Counted from the first letter of the stretch, positions 9,356-17,594 are shown. The stretch is DNA of 64,000 nt from Amycolatopsis camponoti (GCF_902497555.1 NZ_CABVGP010000001.1:2026501-2090500); one strand, 5' to 3'. Numbers and translations are program-made. Notes: generated by a model from the letters alone, not told the origin.

Positions 9356-9365
9356 CTAGACCTCT
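9350..9365. promoter_or_regulatory. DasR-operator-like palindrome, site 3
   Basis: The core GGTCTAGACC (9353-9362) is a perfect 10-bp palindrome. The 16-mer matches AGTGGTCTAGACCACT at 14 of 16 positions. It overlaps the dtd stop codon and lies about 140 bases upstream of the sigB ECF promoter. Confidence 0.45.
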
Positions 9366-9781
9366 ACGAGAACGGTGAACGGACCGTCGTTCACGCTCGA
9401 GACCGCCATCATCGCCCCGAAACGGCCCGTCGCGACGGTGGCGCCGCGGCCGCGCAGCTCGGCCACGACGGCGTCCACCAACGGCTCGGCCGCCTCCGGC
9501 CGGGCGGCCTGCGTCCACGACGGCCGGCGCCCTTTCTTCGTCTCGCCGTAGAGCGTGAACTGGCTCACCACGAGCAGCGGCGCATTCGCCGTGGCGCATG
9601 ATTCCTCGTCGCGCAACACGCGCAGCTCGTGCAATTTGCGCGCCATCGTCACGGCCTTCGCCGCGTCGTCGTCGACGTGGATTCCCAGCAGCACCAGCAA
9701 ACCCGGTTCGGCGATGGCCCCGACGACCTCGCCCTCGACGGTCACGTCGGCCCGCGTGACGCGGGCCGCGACCGCCCTCAC
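9356..9781 (-). CDS. dtd: D-aminoacyl-tRNA deacylase
   Basis: This enzyme removes D-amino acids (and mischarged glycine) from tRNA, protecting translation. The 141-aa length is standard. Both active-site motifs are present: SQFTLYG in the middle and NDGPFT near the C-terminus. The protein acts as a dimer in the cytoplasm. Its GTG start overlaps the stop of the upstream methyltransferase by four bases (GTGA), so the two are translationally coupled on one leftward transcript. A palindrome resembling a DasR operator overlaps the stop codon; whether it matters to dtd is unknown. Confidence 0.94.
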   Translation of the reverse strand: MRAVAARVTRADVTVEGEVVGAIAEPGLLVLLGIHVDDDAAKAVTMARKLHELRVLRDEESCATANAPLLVVSQFTLYGETKKGRRPSWTQAARPEAAEPLVDAVVAELRGRGATVATGRFGAMMAVSSVNDGPFTVLVEV

Positions 9782-11280
9782 CGGCCCGCCGGGACGAGCA
9801 TCCCGTGCCGGACCAGCTCGCGGACGACGGGCAGCGCGGCGGCCGCCAGCTCCTCCGCCTCGAGCCCTTGCGAGAACGCGAGGAGCTCGATCAGGTCCGC
9901 CAGCGGCAACGCGCCGCGGCAGCCGGCGAGCAGCCGCGCGGCCAGCTCGTCGACCTCGTGCTGCCAGCCCGGCCCGTCGGTGCGGTGCAGCCGCCGGACG
10001 GTCGTCGCCCAGCCTTCGTCACCGGGTTCCTCGACGCTTTCCAGCAAAACCGTGTCCGGGACCACAAAACGGACATCAAGTAAGGAATCTCCCGATTCCC
10101 GCAGCCAGTCCACGCGTTCGAGCCAGCCGGCCGCTTCCGGGCCCAGCGGGTCGTCGTAGGCCTGCCGCAGGTCCTCGCACACCACGGTCGGGGTGCGCCC
10201 GGCCGCGCGCCGCAGCGTGACGAAGCCGAACCCGATGCCCTGGACGTCGTTCGCCGCGAACCAGTCGAGCCACGCCGCCGCCTTCGCCCGGCCCTCCGGC
10301 GAGCGCGGGTCGAGGCCCGCGTCCCGCAGCCAGGTGCCGACGTAGAGCGCCGGGTCGGCGATGTCGCGCTGGACGAACCAGGCGTCGGTCTCGGCGGGCA
10401 GCCAGCGGCTCACCCGGTCGGCCCAGTCCTCGCGGCCGGTGTGCAGCCAGGAGCCGAGCAGGTGCCCGACTCCGCCGTCGTTGAGGAAGCCCGGCAGCTG
10501 CCGGATCACCAGCGCGGTCGCGTCGTCGCCGGCCAGCCCGGAGTCGCGGTAGGTGTAGTCGACGCGGGCCGGTCCGACCACGAACGGCGGGTTGCAGACG
10601 ACCTGGTCGAACTTCCGCCGGGCGACCGGCGCGAACCACTCGCCGCGGGCCAGCTCGACGTCCAGCTCGTTCAGCCGGAAGGTCGCCGCGGCCAGCGTCA
10701 GCGCCCGCTCGGAGACGTCGGTGGCCGTGACGCGCCGGGCGTGCCGGGTCGCGTGCAGCGCCTGCACGCCGTTGCCGGTGCCCAGGTCGAGCAGGGTGCC
10801 GACCGGGCGGCGGCTGGTCGCGCGGATCAGCGACAGCGACGCGTGCCCGACGCCGAGCACGTGGTCCTCGGGCACGGTGGTGCCGAGCACGTCGGCGTCG
10901 AGGTCGGACACGACCCACCACGAGCCGTCGTCGTCCCCGTGCGGCCGGATGTCGAGCGCCGCGCGGTAGCCGCCGGCCGCCGGGGCCAGCACCCCCGCGG
11001 CGACGGCGTCCTCGGGGGACAACGGCGCGAAGGCGGCCTTGATCGCGGTCTCCGGCTCGGTGCCGCCCAGCAGGAACAGCCGGATCAGCGTGCCCAGCTC
11101 GCCCGCGTCCCGGGTCGCGCGCTCGGCCGGCACCGGCTCGCCGCGGCCCAGCGCCGCGTGCGCGGCCCCGCCGAGGGCGGCCACCACGCCGTCGGCGTCG
11201 TAGGAGGCGCGCCGGAAGGCCTCGCGCAGCCGCGCGCAGACGTCGTCGGACAGGTCGGGCAGTACGCTTCGCGTGCTCAC
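9778..11280 (-). CDS. Class I SAM-dependent methyltransferase (NPPF type)
   Basis: This cytoplasmic methyltransferase is about 500 aa. A long N-terminal helical region with alternating leucines precedes the Rossmann domain. Motif I is LLDLGTGNGVQALHA and motif IV is CNPPFVV. The NPPF type typically methylates amide or exocyclic amine nitrogens in protein or rRNA (PrmC/RsmC-like). A further C-terminal region of about 200 residues is helical. The target cannot be told from sequence. The GTG at 11280 was chosen because the upstream in-frame codons run into the divergent amidohydrolase gene; the two starts lie only about 20 bases apart, so both mRNAs are probably leaderless or nearly so. It is coupled to dtd by a GTGA overlap, suggesting a translation-related role. 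Confidence 0.82.
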   Translation of the reverse strand: MSTRSVLPDLSDDVCARLREAFRRASYDADGVVAALGGAAHAALGRGEPVPAERATRDAGELGTLIRLFLLGGTEPETAIKAAFAPLSPEDAVAAGVLAPAAGGYRAALDIRPHGDDDGSWWVVSDLDADVLGTTVPEDHVLGVGHASLSLIRATSRRPVGTLLDLGTGNGVQALHATRHARRVTATDVSERALTLAAATFRLNELDVELARGEWFAPVARRKFDQVVCNPPFVVGPARVDYTYRDSGLAGDDATALVIRQLPGFLNDGGVGHLLGSWLHTGREDWADRVSRWLPAETDAWFVQRDIADPALYVGTWLRDAGLDPRSPEGRAKAAAWLDWFAANDVQGIGFGFVTLRRAAGRTPTVVCEDLRQAYDDPLGPEAAGWLERVDWLRESGDSLLDVRFVVPDTVLLESVEEPGDEGWATTVRRLHRTDGPGWQHEVDELAARLLAGCRGALPLADLIELLAFSQGLEAEELAAAALPVVRELVRHGMLVPAGR

Positions 11281-11299
11281 GGTGGGTAATGCTGCCACG

Positions 11300-12574
11300 A
11301 TGGCCCCCGTGACCCTTGAACGCGTCCTCGCCCCGCTCGACGCGGCGCTGCCCGAGCTCGAAGCGCTGTACATCGACTTGCACCGGCATCCCGAGCTGTC
11401 CTTCGCCGAGACCCGGACGGCGGCCGAGCTGGCCCGGCGGCTGGAGCGCGACGGCTACGAGGTGCACACCGGCATCGCCGGTACCGGCGTGCTGGGCGTG
11501 CTGCGCAACGGCGAGGGCCCGACGGTGCTGCTGCGCGCCGACATCGACGCGCTGCCGGTCGAGGAGAAGACCGGGCTGTCGTACGCGAGCACCGCCCGCG
11601 GCACCGACGAGCACGGCAAGGACGTCCCGGTCATGCACGCGTGCGGGCACGACATGCACGCCACCTGGCTCTCCGGCGCCGCGGCGCTGCTCGCGAAGGG
11701 CCGCGACACCTGGTCCGGCACGCTGCAGGTGGTCTTCCAGCCGGGGGAGGAGGGCGTCGGCGGCGCCGTCGCGATGGTCCGCGACGGCCTGTTCGACCGC
11801 GCCGGGACGCCCGACGTCGTGTACGGCCAGCACCTGGTGCCCGGCCCGGCCGGCTGGGTGCTCACCCGGCCCGGCGTGATCATGGCCGCGACCGACACCC
11901 TGCGCATCACCCTGTTCGGCCGCGGCGGCCACGGCTCGCGCCCCGAGACGACCGTCGACCCGGCCGTGCTGGCCGCGTCCGTGGTGCTCAAGCTGCAGAC
12001 GATCGTCTCCCGCGAGATCGCCGCCACCGACTCGGCGGTCGTCACCGTCGGCTCGCTGCACGTGGGCACCGCGAGCAACGTGATCGCCGACGACGCCGTG
12101 CTCGAGGTGAACGTCCGGTCGTTCGACCAGGCCGTCCGCGAGCGCGTGCTCGCCGCGGTGGAGCGGATCGTCAACGGCGAGGCCGCGACGGCGGGCGCGC
12201 CGAAGCCGCCCGAGATCGTCCGGTCCGGCTCCTACCCGATCACCGAGAACGACGAAGCGGCCAACGACGCGCTCACCGAGGTCTTCCGCGCCCACTTCGG
12301 TGCCGAAGCGGTGCTGCCGGCGCCGCTGGTCACCGGCAGCGAGGACTTCAGCGAGTTCGGCCGCGCGGCCGGCGTCCCGTCGGTGTTCTGGCTGGTCGGC
12401 GGCTTCGACCCGCACACGGTGATCACGGCGATGACCGAGGGCCGGTTCGAGCGCGACATCCCGTCCAACCACTCGCCGCGCTTCGCCCCGGTGCTGCACC
12501 CGACCCTGCGCACCGGCATCGAGACGCTCGTGACCGCCGCGTTGAGCCGGTTGTCCCACCCCGGTGTCGGATGA
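11300..12574 (+). CDS. M20-family amidohydrolase
   Basis: This is a metal-dependent hydrolase of 424 aa in the hippurate hydrolase/N-acyl-amino-acid amidohydrolase group. It would release an amino acid from an N-acylated or peptidic substrate in the cytoplasm. Two-metal ligands are visible in MHACGHDMHA, in FQPGEEGVGG and in YGQHL, with a further His near the C-terminus (SNHSPRF). The dimerisation domain starts around GRGGHGSRPE. Length is usual for the family. ATG 11300 is preferred over an upstream TTG at 11273, which would overlap the divergent methyltransferase start. It probably forms a rightward pair with the DUF3099 gene. Confidence 0.9.
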   Translation: MAPVTLERVLAPLDAALPELEALYIDLHRHPELSFAETRTAAELARRLERDGYEVHTGIAGTGVLGVLRNGEGPTVLLRADIDALPVEEKTGLSYASTARGTDEHGKDVPVMHACGHDMHATWLSGAAALLAKGRDTWSGTLQVVFQPGEEGVGGAVAMVRDGLFDRAGTPDVVYGQHLVPGPAGWVLTRPGVIMAATDTLRITLFGRGGHGSRPETTVDPAVLAASVVLKLQTIVSREIAATDSAVVTVGSLHVGTASNVIADDAVLEVNVRSFDQAVRERVLAAVERIVNGEAATAGAPKPPEIVRSGSYPITENDEAANDALTEVFRAHFGAEAVLPAPLVTGSEDFSEFGRAAGVPSVFWLVGGFDPHTVITAMTEGRFERDIPSNHSPRFAPVLHPTLRTGIETLVTAALSRLSHPGVG

Positions 12575-12612
12575 CCGGCACAGGTGGGACGATGGGACGT
12601 GGAGGTGGTGCA

Positions 12613-12927
12613 GTGACCATGCCCGCCAACGACTCGGACCCGGTGCTGATCACCGGGGCGGCCCCGTCGTACGAAGAGCAGTTCAAAGCGCGCAAGCGCA
12701 AGTACGTGATCATGATGGCGTGCCGCATCCCGTGCCTGATCCTCGCCGGGCTGACCTACCACACCTGGTGGCTGGCGCTGGGGTTCCTGGCGATCTCGGT
12801 GCCGCTGCCGTGGATCGCGGTGCTGATCGCCAACGACCGCCCGCCCCGCAAGTCCGAGAACGTCTCGACCTACCAGCACGAGGCGACGGCGATCGAAGGC
12901 ACCAGCCACCGCGTCATCGACGGCTGA
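12613..12927 (+). CDS. DUF3099 small membrane protein
   Basis: This 104-aa protein is conserved in actinobacteria and has no known function. After a short polar stretch comes EEQFKARKRKYVIMMACRIP, a basic segment leading into the first membrane helix. A tight turn and second helix (WWLALGFLAISVPLPWIAVLIAN) follow, then a polar tail. The arrangement fits a two-helix hairpin with both ends in the cytoplasm. GTG at 12613 is supported by GGAGG eight bases upstream; ATG at 12619 is the alternative. It follows the amidohydrolase by 38 bases. Its stop is only three bases from the convergent psuK stop. Confidence 0.82.
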   Translation: MTMPANDSDPVLITGAAPSYEEQFKARKRKYVIMMACRIPCLILAGLTYHTWWLALGFLAISVPLPWIAVLIANDRPPRKSENVSTYQHEATAIEGTSHRVIDG

Positions 12928-12930
12928 GCG

Positions 12931-13803
12931 TCAGACCGGCTGCGGGCCCACCTTCCCGACCGCCAGCGCGCCCAGCCGCGTCCCGTGCCGCAGGACGTCC
13001 ACAGTGGACTCCCCGGCCAGCCAGCCGGTGAGCACGCCCGCGTCGAACGCGTCGCCCGCGCCGGTCGAGTCGATGCACTCGGCTTCGACGGCCGGGACGC
13101 TCGTGACGCCGCCCTGATCGACCCAGCTCGCGCCGTCCAGACCGGCGGTCACGACCACCGCGCCGACGGCGTCGAGCAGCTCCTTCGCCGACGCCGGATC
13201 CGCCGAACCGGTCAGCGCCACCAGCTCCTCGGTGTTCGGCATCAGCAGGTCGACCCCGCGGACGTCGTCGAGGAACGCGGCCGGGTCGGTGATGTGCGCG
13301 GCGGCCTGCGGGTCGACCGACGTCGTCAGCCCCGCTTCGCGAGCGGCGGCCAGCGACGCCAGCCCGGCCGCGCGTGACGGCGGGTCGAGCAGCACGTACC
13401 CCGACAGGTGGAGGTGCCGGGCGCCGGCCAGCGCCTCGGCGGTGACGTCTTCCGGGGCGAAGCGCTGGTTCGCGCCGCGGTCGGCGAGCATGCTCCGCTG
13501 CCCGGAACCGTCGACCATCACCACGACGCAGCACGTCGGCGCTTCGGGGTCGACGGCGAACGCGCACCGCACGCCCGCGGCCTCCAGCTCGGCCTTGATC
13601 AGCCGGCCGCCCGGGTCGTCGCCGATCCGCGCGACCAGCGTCGTGTCCGCGCCGAGGTGACGCAGCCACAGCGCCGTGTTGGCGCCCGAGCCGCCGCCGG
13701 TGAATCGGATCTTCGCGCGGGCGTCGCCGCCGTGCGGCAGCGGCTTGTCGTGCCGGGCGATCACGTCGAGGGCCGCGTCGCCGACCACCACGATCCCGCT
13801 CAC
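12931..13803 (-). CDS. psuK: PfkB-family kinase, probable pseudouridine kinase
   Basis: This 290-aa ribokinase-fold enzyme would phosphorylate pseudouridine at the 5' position using ATP. The family signatures are present: TGGGSGANTALWL near residue 36 and DSTGAGDAFDAG with the catalytic Asp near residue 245. The specific assignment rests on context. The gene overlaps the stop of the pseudouridine-5'-phosphate glycosidase gene by four bases (GTGA), and the two enzymes catalyse consecutive steps. Without that neighbour it would be called only a sugar kinase. Its codons for S-T-V-D carry the palindrome GTCCACAGTGGAC at 12997-13009. Confidence 0.83.
   Translation of the reverse strand: MSGIVVVGDAALDVIARHDKPLPHGGDARAKIRFTGGGSGANTALWLRHLGADTTLVARIGDDPGGRLIKAELEAAGVRCAFAVDPEAPTCCVVVMVDGSGQRSMLADRGANQRFAPEDVTAEALAGARHLHLSGYVLLDPPSRAAGLASLAAAREAGLTTSVDPQAAAHITDPAAFLDDVRGVDLLMPNTEELVALTGSADPASAKELLDAVGAVVVTAGLDGASWVDQGGVTSVPAVEAECIDSTGAGDAFDAGVLTGWLAGESTVDVLRHGTRLGALAVGKVGPQPV
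12997..13009. repeat. GTCCACAGTGGAC palindrome in psuK
   Basis: This is a perfect 13-bp palindrome with a central A, spanning codons for Ser-Thr-Val-Asp on the minus strand. It includes TGTGGAC-type sequence close to the actinobacterial DnaA box. Confidence 0.5.
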
Positions 13804-14705
13804 GACAGCGCCACCGCGACCTCGGTCGCCAGCTTCGCGTTGTTGAGCACCAAGGCTTCGTTCGCGTCGATGCTCACGCCCGCGCTCGCCGTGTGGAAGT
13901 GCTCCAGCAGCACTGGTGTGACATCGGCGCCGTGCACGCCCCGCTCGGCGACCAGTGCGAGGCCTTCGGCGAGCAGCCGGTCGTGCAGCTCTTTGTCCAT
14001 TTCGGACGCTTCGGGGATCGGGTTCGCCAGCAGGACACCGGAATTCGCGTACGCGCGGTGCGCGGCGACCACGGCGGCGGCCTGCTTCGGGTCGTCGACC
14101 CGCCAGCCCACCGCGTGCCCGGACGAGCGGAGGTAGAACGCCGGGAAGTCATCGGTGCGGTAACCGAGCACCGGCACCGAGTTCGTCTCCAGCACTTCGA
14201 GCGTCGCCGGGATGTCGAGCACCGACTTCACGCCGGAGCAGACCACGACGGTCGGCACCTTCGCGAGCACGCCGAGGTCCGCCGAGACGTCCCACGACTG
14301 CGCCGCGCCGACGTGCACGCCGCCGAGGCCGCCGGTGGCGAACATCCCGATGCCGGCCGCGGCCGCCAGCGCCGACGTGCTCGCCACGGTCGTCGCGCCG
14401 GAGCGGCCGAGGCCGACGGCCGGGCCGAGGTCGCGCAGCGACAGCTTGTCCAGGCCGGCGTCCGGCGCGCAGACGCGCTCCAGTTCGGCGGGGGAGAGGC
14501 CGACGACGACGCGGCCGTCGAGCACCGCGATGGTGGCCGGGACGGCGCCGCCGTCGCGCACCACGCGCTCGAGGCGGTGGGCGACGTCGAGGTTGCGGCC
14601 GGCGGGGAGGCCGTGGGACAGGATGGTGCTCTCCAGCGCGACGACGGGGTGCCCGTCACGCAGCGCCGAGGCGACCTCTTCGTGCAGGGTGAGTGGGGTG
14701 GTCAC
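13800..14705 (-). CDS. psuG: Pseudouridine-5'-phosphate glycosidase
   Basis: This enzyme splits the C-C glycosidic bond of pseudouridine 5'-phosphate to uracil and ribose 5-phosphate, allowing salvage of modified RNA. The 301-aa protein follows the family closely: VALESTILSHGLP near the N-terminus, the lysine-containing GLDKLSLRDLG, ATGGLGGVHVGA and VVCSGVKSVLDIPATLE, where the conserved lysine forms the substrate adduct. GTG start; the HD-hydrolase gene ends nine bases upstream, so the operon runs Spo0M, HD, psuG, psuK. The overlapping kinase downstream completes the pathway. Confidence 0.94.
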   Translation of the reverse strand: MTTPLTLHEEVASALRDGHPVVALESTILSHGLPAGRNLDVAHRLERVVRDGGAVPATIAVLDGRVVVGLSPAELERVCAPDAGLDKLSLRDLGPAVGLGRSGATTVASTSALAAAAGIGMFATGGLGGVHVGAAQSWDVSADLGVLAKVPTVVVCSGVKSVLDIPATLEVLETNSVPVLGYRTDDFPAFYLRSSGHAVGWRVDDPKQAAAVVAAHRAYANSGVLLANPIPEASEMDKELHDRLLAEGLALVAERGVHGADVTPVLLEHFHTASAGVSIDANEALVLNNAKLATEVAVALS

Positions 14706-14714
14706 GAGGAACCA

Positions 14715-15332
14715 TCATCGGTGATCGGTTCGCTCGCGGCGCCAGTGGGTCAGCTCGGCCGTCAGGTTCTTTTCCGCGGCGGTCGCCCAGCGTGTCCGCG
14801 CGGCTTCGCTGCGGTAGAGCGTCCTGCTCAGCATGCCCTCCAGGACGGCGATGCGGCCTTCGCGCCAGATGTCGTCGGGGTACTTCGCGTACTCCTCACG
14901 CACTGCGCGGGCGTACGTCGAGTACCGCTCCTCGGGCGCGCCGAGGATGGCGAGGTCGGCGTCGAGGAGCGCGGTGGCGAGGCGGTCGTCCGGCGGGGCG
15001 TCGTGCTTGATCGTCGCGAGGATCAGGCCTTCGACGCGCTTCTGGTGCGTTTCGGCGACCCCGTCCAGCGCTTCGCGGGCCCATCGCGCGCTGGCGCGTT
15101 CGTCTTCGCCGGGGTTCGCGTCGTAGACGACGTCGTGCGTCCAGGCGGCGACGGCGACGATCGCGCGTTCGACGTCGCCGAGGTCGCCGGCCAGCCAGGC
15201 GGAGTCCCGCGCGACGGCGGCCGCGTGGTCGAGCGTGTGGTAGCGGCGGTGGGGCTCGGCGTAGCGCGCTTCGAGCCGCGGCCACGCGTCGGAAACACCG
15301 CCCAGTGCCGCCACCGCATCGCGCCACTCCAT
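14715..15332 (-). CDS. HD-superfamily metal-dependent phosphohydrolase
   Basis: This is a 205-aa cytoplasmic protein of the predicted HD phosphohydrolase group (COG4339 type). Metal ligands are recognisable as YHTLDH near the N-terminus and WTHDVVYD around residue 70, followed by an ATIKHD segment and a conserved Asp in ALLDADLAILG. Such enzymes hydrolyse phosphate esters of nucleotides; the substrate is unknown. The ATG overlaps the Spo0M stop codon by one base (TGATG), so expression is coupled. Its place ahead of psuG and psuK invites a link to nucleotide salvage, but that is inference. Confidence 0.85.
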   Translation of the reverse strand: MEWRDAVAALGGVSDAWPRLEARYAEPHRRYHTLDHAAAVARDSAWLAGDLGDVERAIVAVAAWTHDVVYDANPGEDERASARWAREALDGVAETHQKRVEGLILATIKHDAPPDDRLATALLDADLAILGAPEERYSTYARAVREEYAKYPDDIWREGRIAVLEGMLSRTLYRSEAARTRWATAAEKNLTAELTHWRRERTDHR

Positions 15333-16120
15333 CAGTCGAAGATGCCGCGCGGGCGGGCGACCTGGTCCAGCCAGTCCTCGAGCTGCTTCTCCCAGTTCAC
15401 GTCCGGCTTCATCGTGAACATCCCGAGGAAGTCCTGCCCGCGCCCGCCGAAGCCGCCGGTCTTGGTCACCCGGACCCGCTTGGTGACCTCCAGGACGACG
15501 TCCGTGCGGCTCGACGACGCCAGGAACGTCACCGCGAGCTGGGAGAACACGCTCGCGAAACGTGGCGAAGGCATGAAGCGGATCTCCTGGAAGAACGGCA
15601 GCTGCTGCTGCGCGCCGTTGATCCGGCCCTGCTCGAGGATCGCCTCGCGGAAGGTGAAGCCGGTCCGGCTCAGCGCGTCGAGGACCCGCTTCTGCGCCGG
15701 GAGCGGCTCGATCGCGACGGCGTCGGCGTCGAACGGGTCCGACACGGCCGAGGCCAGGTCGAGCTCGGCCCGCACGCCCACGGCCATGCCGGTGAGCGGC
15801 TTGGCGAAGACGCTCGTGACGGGCGTCTCCCACGGCAGCGGCACCTCGAAGGGGAGCCGCACCTGCTGTCCGGCCCGGATCGTCTCGGCGCCCACCAGGT
15901 GCTGGGAGCCGAACGGGAGGTCTTCGGTCTTGTCCGCGCCGGGGACCTGGACGCGGGCCAGCAGCGTCACCGCGAGGCCCTTGATCTCCTGGTCGACCTC
16001 GCCGCCGGCCAGCAGCACCTCGCCGTGCAGGGGACGGCCGGGGGAGGCGGTCCGGTCGAGCAGGCGGGCGTCGATCTTCGCTCCGCCCGAGCCGAACGTC
16101 GCGAGCACCTTCTGGAACAT
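15332..16120 (-). CDS. Spo0M (SpoOM) family protein
   Basis: This 262-aa protein of the sporulation-control Spo0M family has an arrestin-like two-sheet fold. It begins MFQKVLATFGSGGAKIDARL, continues with GEVLLAGGEVDQEIKGLAV and PFEVPLPWETPVT, and ends with a segment (TGGFGGRGQDFLGMF) typical of the family. In Bacillus the protein affects sporulation and the cytoskeleton; its role in actinomycetes is unclear. ATG 16120 gives the standard N-terminus. A longer in-frame extension to 16255 would run antisense into the DUF3039 gene and is rejected. It is first in the leftward operon with the HD hydrolase, psuG and psuK. Confidence 0.88.
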   Translation of the reverse strand: MFQKVLATFGSGGAKIDARLLDRTASPGRPLHGEVLLAGGEVDQEIKGLAVTLLARVQVPGADKTEDLPFGSQHLVGAETIRAGQQVRLPFEVPLPWETPVTSVFAKPLTGMAVGVRAELDLASAVSDPFDADAVAIEPLPAQKRVLDALSRTGFTFREAILEQGRINGAQQQLPFFQEIRFMPSPRFASVFSQLAVTFLASSSRTDVVLEVTKRVRVTKTGGFGGRGQDFLGMFTMKPDVNWEKQLEDWLDQVARPRGIFD

Positions 16121-16187
16121 GCCGCCGATCCTGCCAGGTCGAGGGGCTTTCGTACGAGGTCCGGCGGGACTCGGGCACAATGGCCGG

Positions 16188-16430
16188 GTGAGCACCGAGA
16201 CGCTGACGAAGCCGGAAACCACGCCCGAGGGCACGGACACGGCCGACGACGACACCCCGAAGATGTTCCACTACGTGAAGAAGAACAAGATCGCCGAGAG
16301 CGCGGTCATGGGCAACTTCGTGGTGGCGCTGTGCGGCGAGGTCTTCCCGGTCACGAAGTCGCCGAAGCCCGGTTCGCCGGTCTGCCCGGACTGCAAGAAG
16401 ATCTTCGACGGGCTGCGCCCGGGGGAGTGA
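16188..16430 (+). CDS. DUF3039 zinc-ribbon-like small protein
   Basis: This 80-aa actinobacteria-specific protein has no known activity. After an acidic, Thr-rich N-terminus comes the conserved MFHYVKKNKIAESAVMGN, then VVALCGEVF and SPVCPDCKKIFDGL. The cysteines (one in ALCGE, two in CPDC) could bind zinc. It diverges from spo0M, with about 70 bases between the starts to hold both promoters. The GTG start has a modest GG-rich sequence in front. A compact hairpin terminator follows the stop. Confidence 0.85.
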   Translation: MSTETLTKPETTPEGTDTADDDTPKMFHYVKKNKIAESAVMGNFVVALCGEVFPVTKSPKPGSPVCPDCKKIFDGLRPGE

Positions 16431-16443
16431 CCCCGGCTTGAAC

Positions 16444-16465
16444 CCCGGCGGGTGTTCCCGCCGGG
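16444..16465 (+). terminator. Hairpin terminator of the DUF3039 gene
   Basis: Nine-base arms CCCGGCGGG and CCCGCCGGG enclose a TGTT loop, 13 bases after the stop codon, followed by TCTTC. Confidence 0.7.
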
Positions 16466-16541
16466 TCTTCGGGCTGTCCGGAAACGGACAAGTCGTCGAA
16501 CAAACGTGAAAAACCTTCATTCGGCGGGTGCGCCGGGTGCG

Positions 16542-16574
16542 GGAGACCTGGTAAATCCAGCGGGCCAGGTCTCC
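16542..16574 (+). promoter_or_regulatory. Leader hairpin or operator before the secreted protein gene
   Basis: A perfect 10-bp inverted repeat (GGAGACCTGG / CCAGGTCTCC) with a 13-base loop ends 19 bases before the ATG at 16594. It could be a repressor site or a 5' untranslated hairpin; nothing decides between them. Confidence 0.4.
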
Positions 16575-16593
16575 TCACCCACCGGAGTCGCAC

Positions 16594-17430
16594 ATGCGCA
16601 GAACCGGGATCGTGCTCATCCTCGCCGCCCTGCTCGCCGTGGTCTCGCCCGCGCTCGCCCAGGCCGTCACCGGCTGGTCGGAGGTGGGCCGGGACTCCGC
16701 GCGCGCCCTCGACGAGAGCCAGGGGCTCGCCACGATCGTCCGCCCCTCGGGCACCACCATCCGCTACACCGGGATCGGCACCATCCCGGCGGACCTCAAC
16801 TCGCAGGGCTGGAACCACGTCGGCGACCCCGGCTCGGCCCAGGGCTTCTACGTCGAGCCCTACCAGCGTGACGACCGGGGCGCGAAGCTCTTCCGCGTCC
16901 AGGCCCCGGACGGCTCGTGGAAGAACTACAAGCACAACCTCGAGTCGTGGGAAGCGAACAACAACTCGTTCGCCGCGGTGTCGCCCGACGCCCGGTGGAT
17001 GGTGGCGGGGGAGTGGGGCACGATGGATCGCCTCCTGGTCCACCCGATGCCCGGCGTGGCGGCCACCGACCCGGCCCAGAACCTGCCCCTGTCCGGCACG
17101 ATCCGGCTCGACCACCAGGTCCGCGACGTCCAGGGCTGCGACTTCCAGACCGCGACCCGCCTGCTCTGCGCGTCCGACGACCCGGACGGCAGCCTCTTCG
17201 GCACCACGAAGCCGCTCCTGCAGGTGGACCTCGCGGGCCCGCTGTCCGGCTCGGACGTGGCCGGGCACGTGACGTCGCTGGGTCAGCTCCCGTTGCGCAG
17301 CGGCTGCAGCGGCAACTTCGAGGTCGAGGGCATCGACTTCGACGAGCGGGACAACACGCTCCGCGTGATCGTGATGTCGCCGAGCATCTGCATCCTCTTC
17401 GACAGCATGACCTACCGCTTCAAGCAGTAG
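16594..17430 (+). CDS. Secreted protein of unknown function
   Basis: This 278-aa protein has a clean signal peptide (MRRTGIVLILAALLAVVSPALA, cleaved near residue 23) and no further membrane segment, so it should be exported. The mature part is rich in aromatic residues, Asp and Gly, and contains four cysteines (CDFQ, LLCAS, SGCSG, SICIL) that could form two disulfides. Repeated blade-like stretches such as FAAVSPDARWMVAGEWGT and LDHQVRDVQGCDF hint at a beta-propeller-like fold, but I do not recognise a family. A leader hairpin precedes it, and a 21-nt-unit palindromic element starts directly at its TAG stop. Confidence 0.75.
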   Translation: MRRTGIVLILAALLAVVSPALAQAVTGWSEVGRDSARALDESQGLATIVRPSGTTIRYTGIGTIPADLNSQGWNHVGDPGSAQGFYVEPYQRDDRGAKLFRVQAPDGSWKNYKHNLESWEANNNSFAAVSPDARWMVAGEWGTMDRLLVHPMPGVAATDPAQNLPLSGTIRLDHQVRDVQGCDFQTATRLLCASDDPDGSLFGTTKPLLQVDLAGPLSGSDVAGHVTSLGQLPLRSGCSGNFEVEGIDFDERDNTLRVIVMSPSICILFDSMTYRFKQ

Positions 17431-17594
17431 CCGTGTGATCGAAGGGTCGACTCGCGTGATTGCGGAGTCGACACACGTGATCAGGCGGACGACACGCCGG
17501 GGCTGGGATGGCCTCGGCGTGTCGTCCCTTCAATCACGCGTGTCGACCCTCGGATCACGTGTGTCGGCGTTCTGATCACGGTTGCCGGCGTGAC
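17431..17594. repeat. 21-nt-unit dyad element, copy A
   Basis: This mirror-arranged array fills the whole gap between two convergent genes. A perfect 13-bp hairpin (17487-17499 with 17515-17527) forms the centre. To its right lie three exact 21-nt units (17532, 17553, 17574) of form RATCACGCGTGTCGAC plus five variable bases. To its left lie the inverse units (17441-17461, 17462-17482 and a partial one ending at 17440). Cores of opposite arms pair; the 5-nt spacers do not. It starts right after one stop codon and ends next to the other, so a terminator role is plausible. Confidence 0.85.

Noticed and set aside
10076..12559. Minus-strand open frame of about 830 codons
   Set aside because: It crosses the divergent methyltransferase and amidohydrolase genes in a wrong frame and has no protein-like composition.
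12997..13009. Replication origin from DnaA-box-like palindromes
   Set aside because: Copies are scattered singly inside genes, and no dnaA/dnaN genes or box cluster occurs here.
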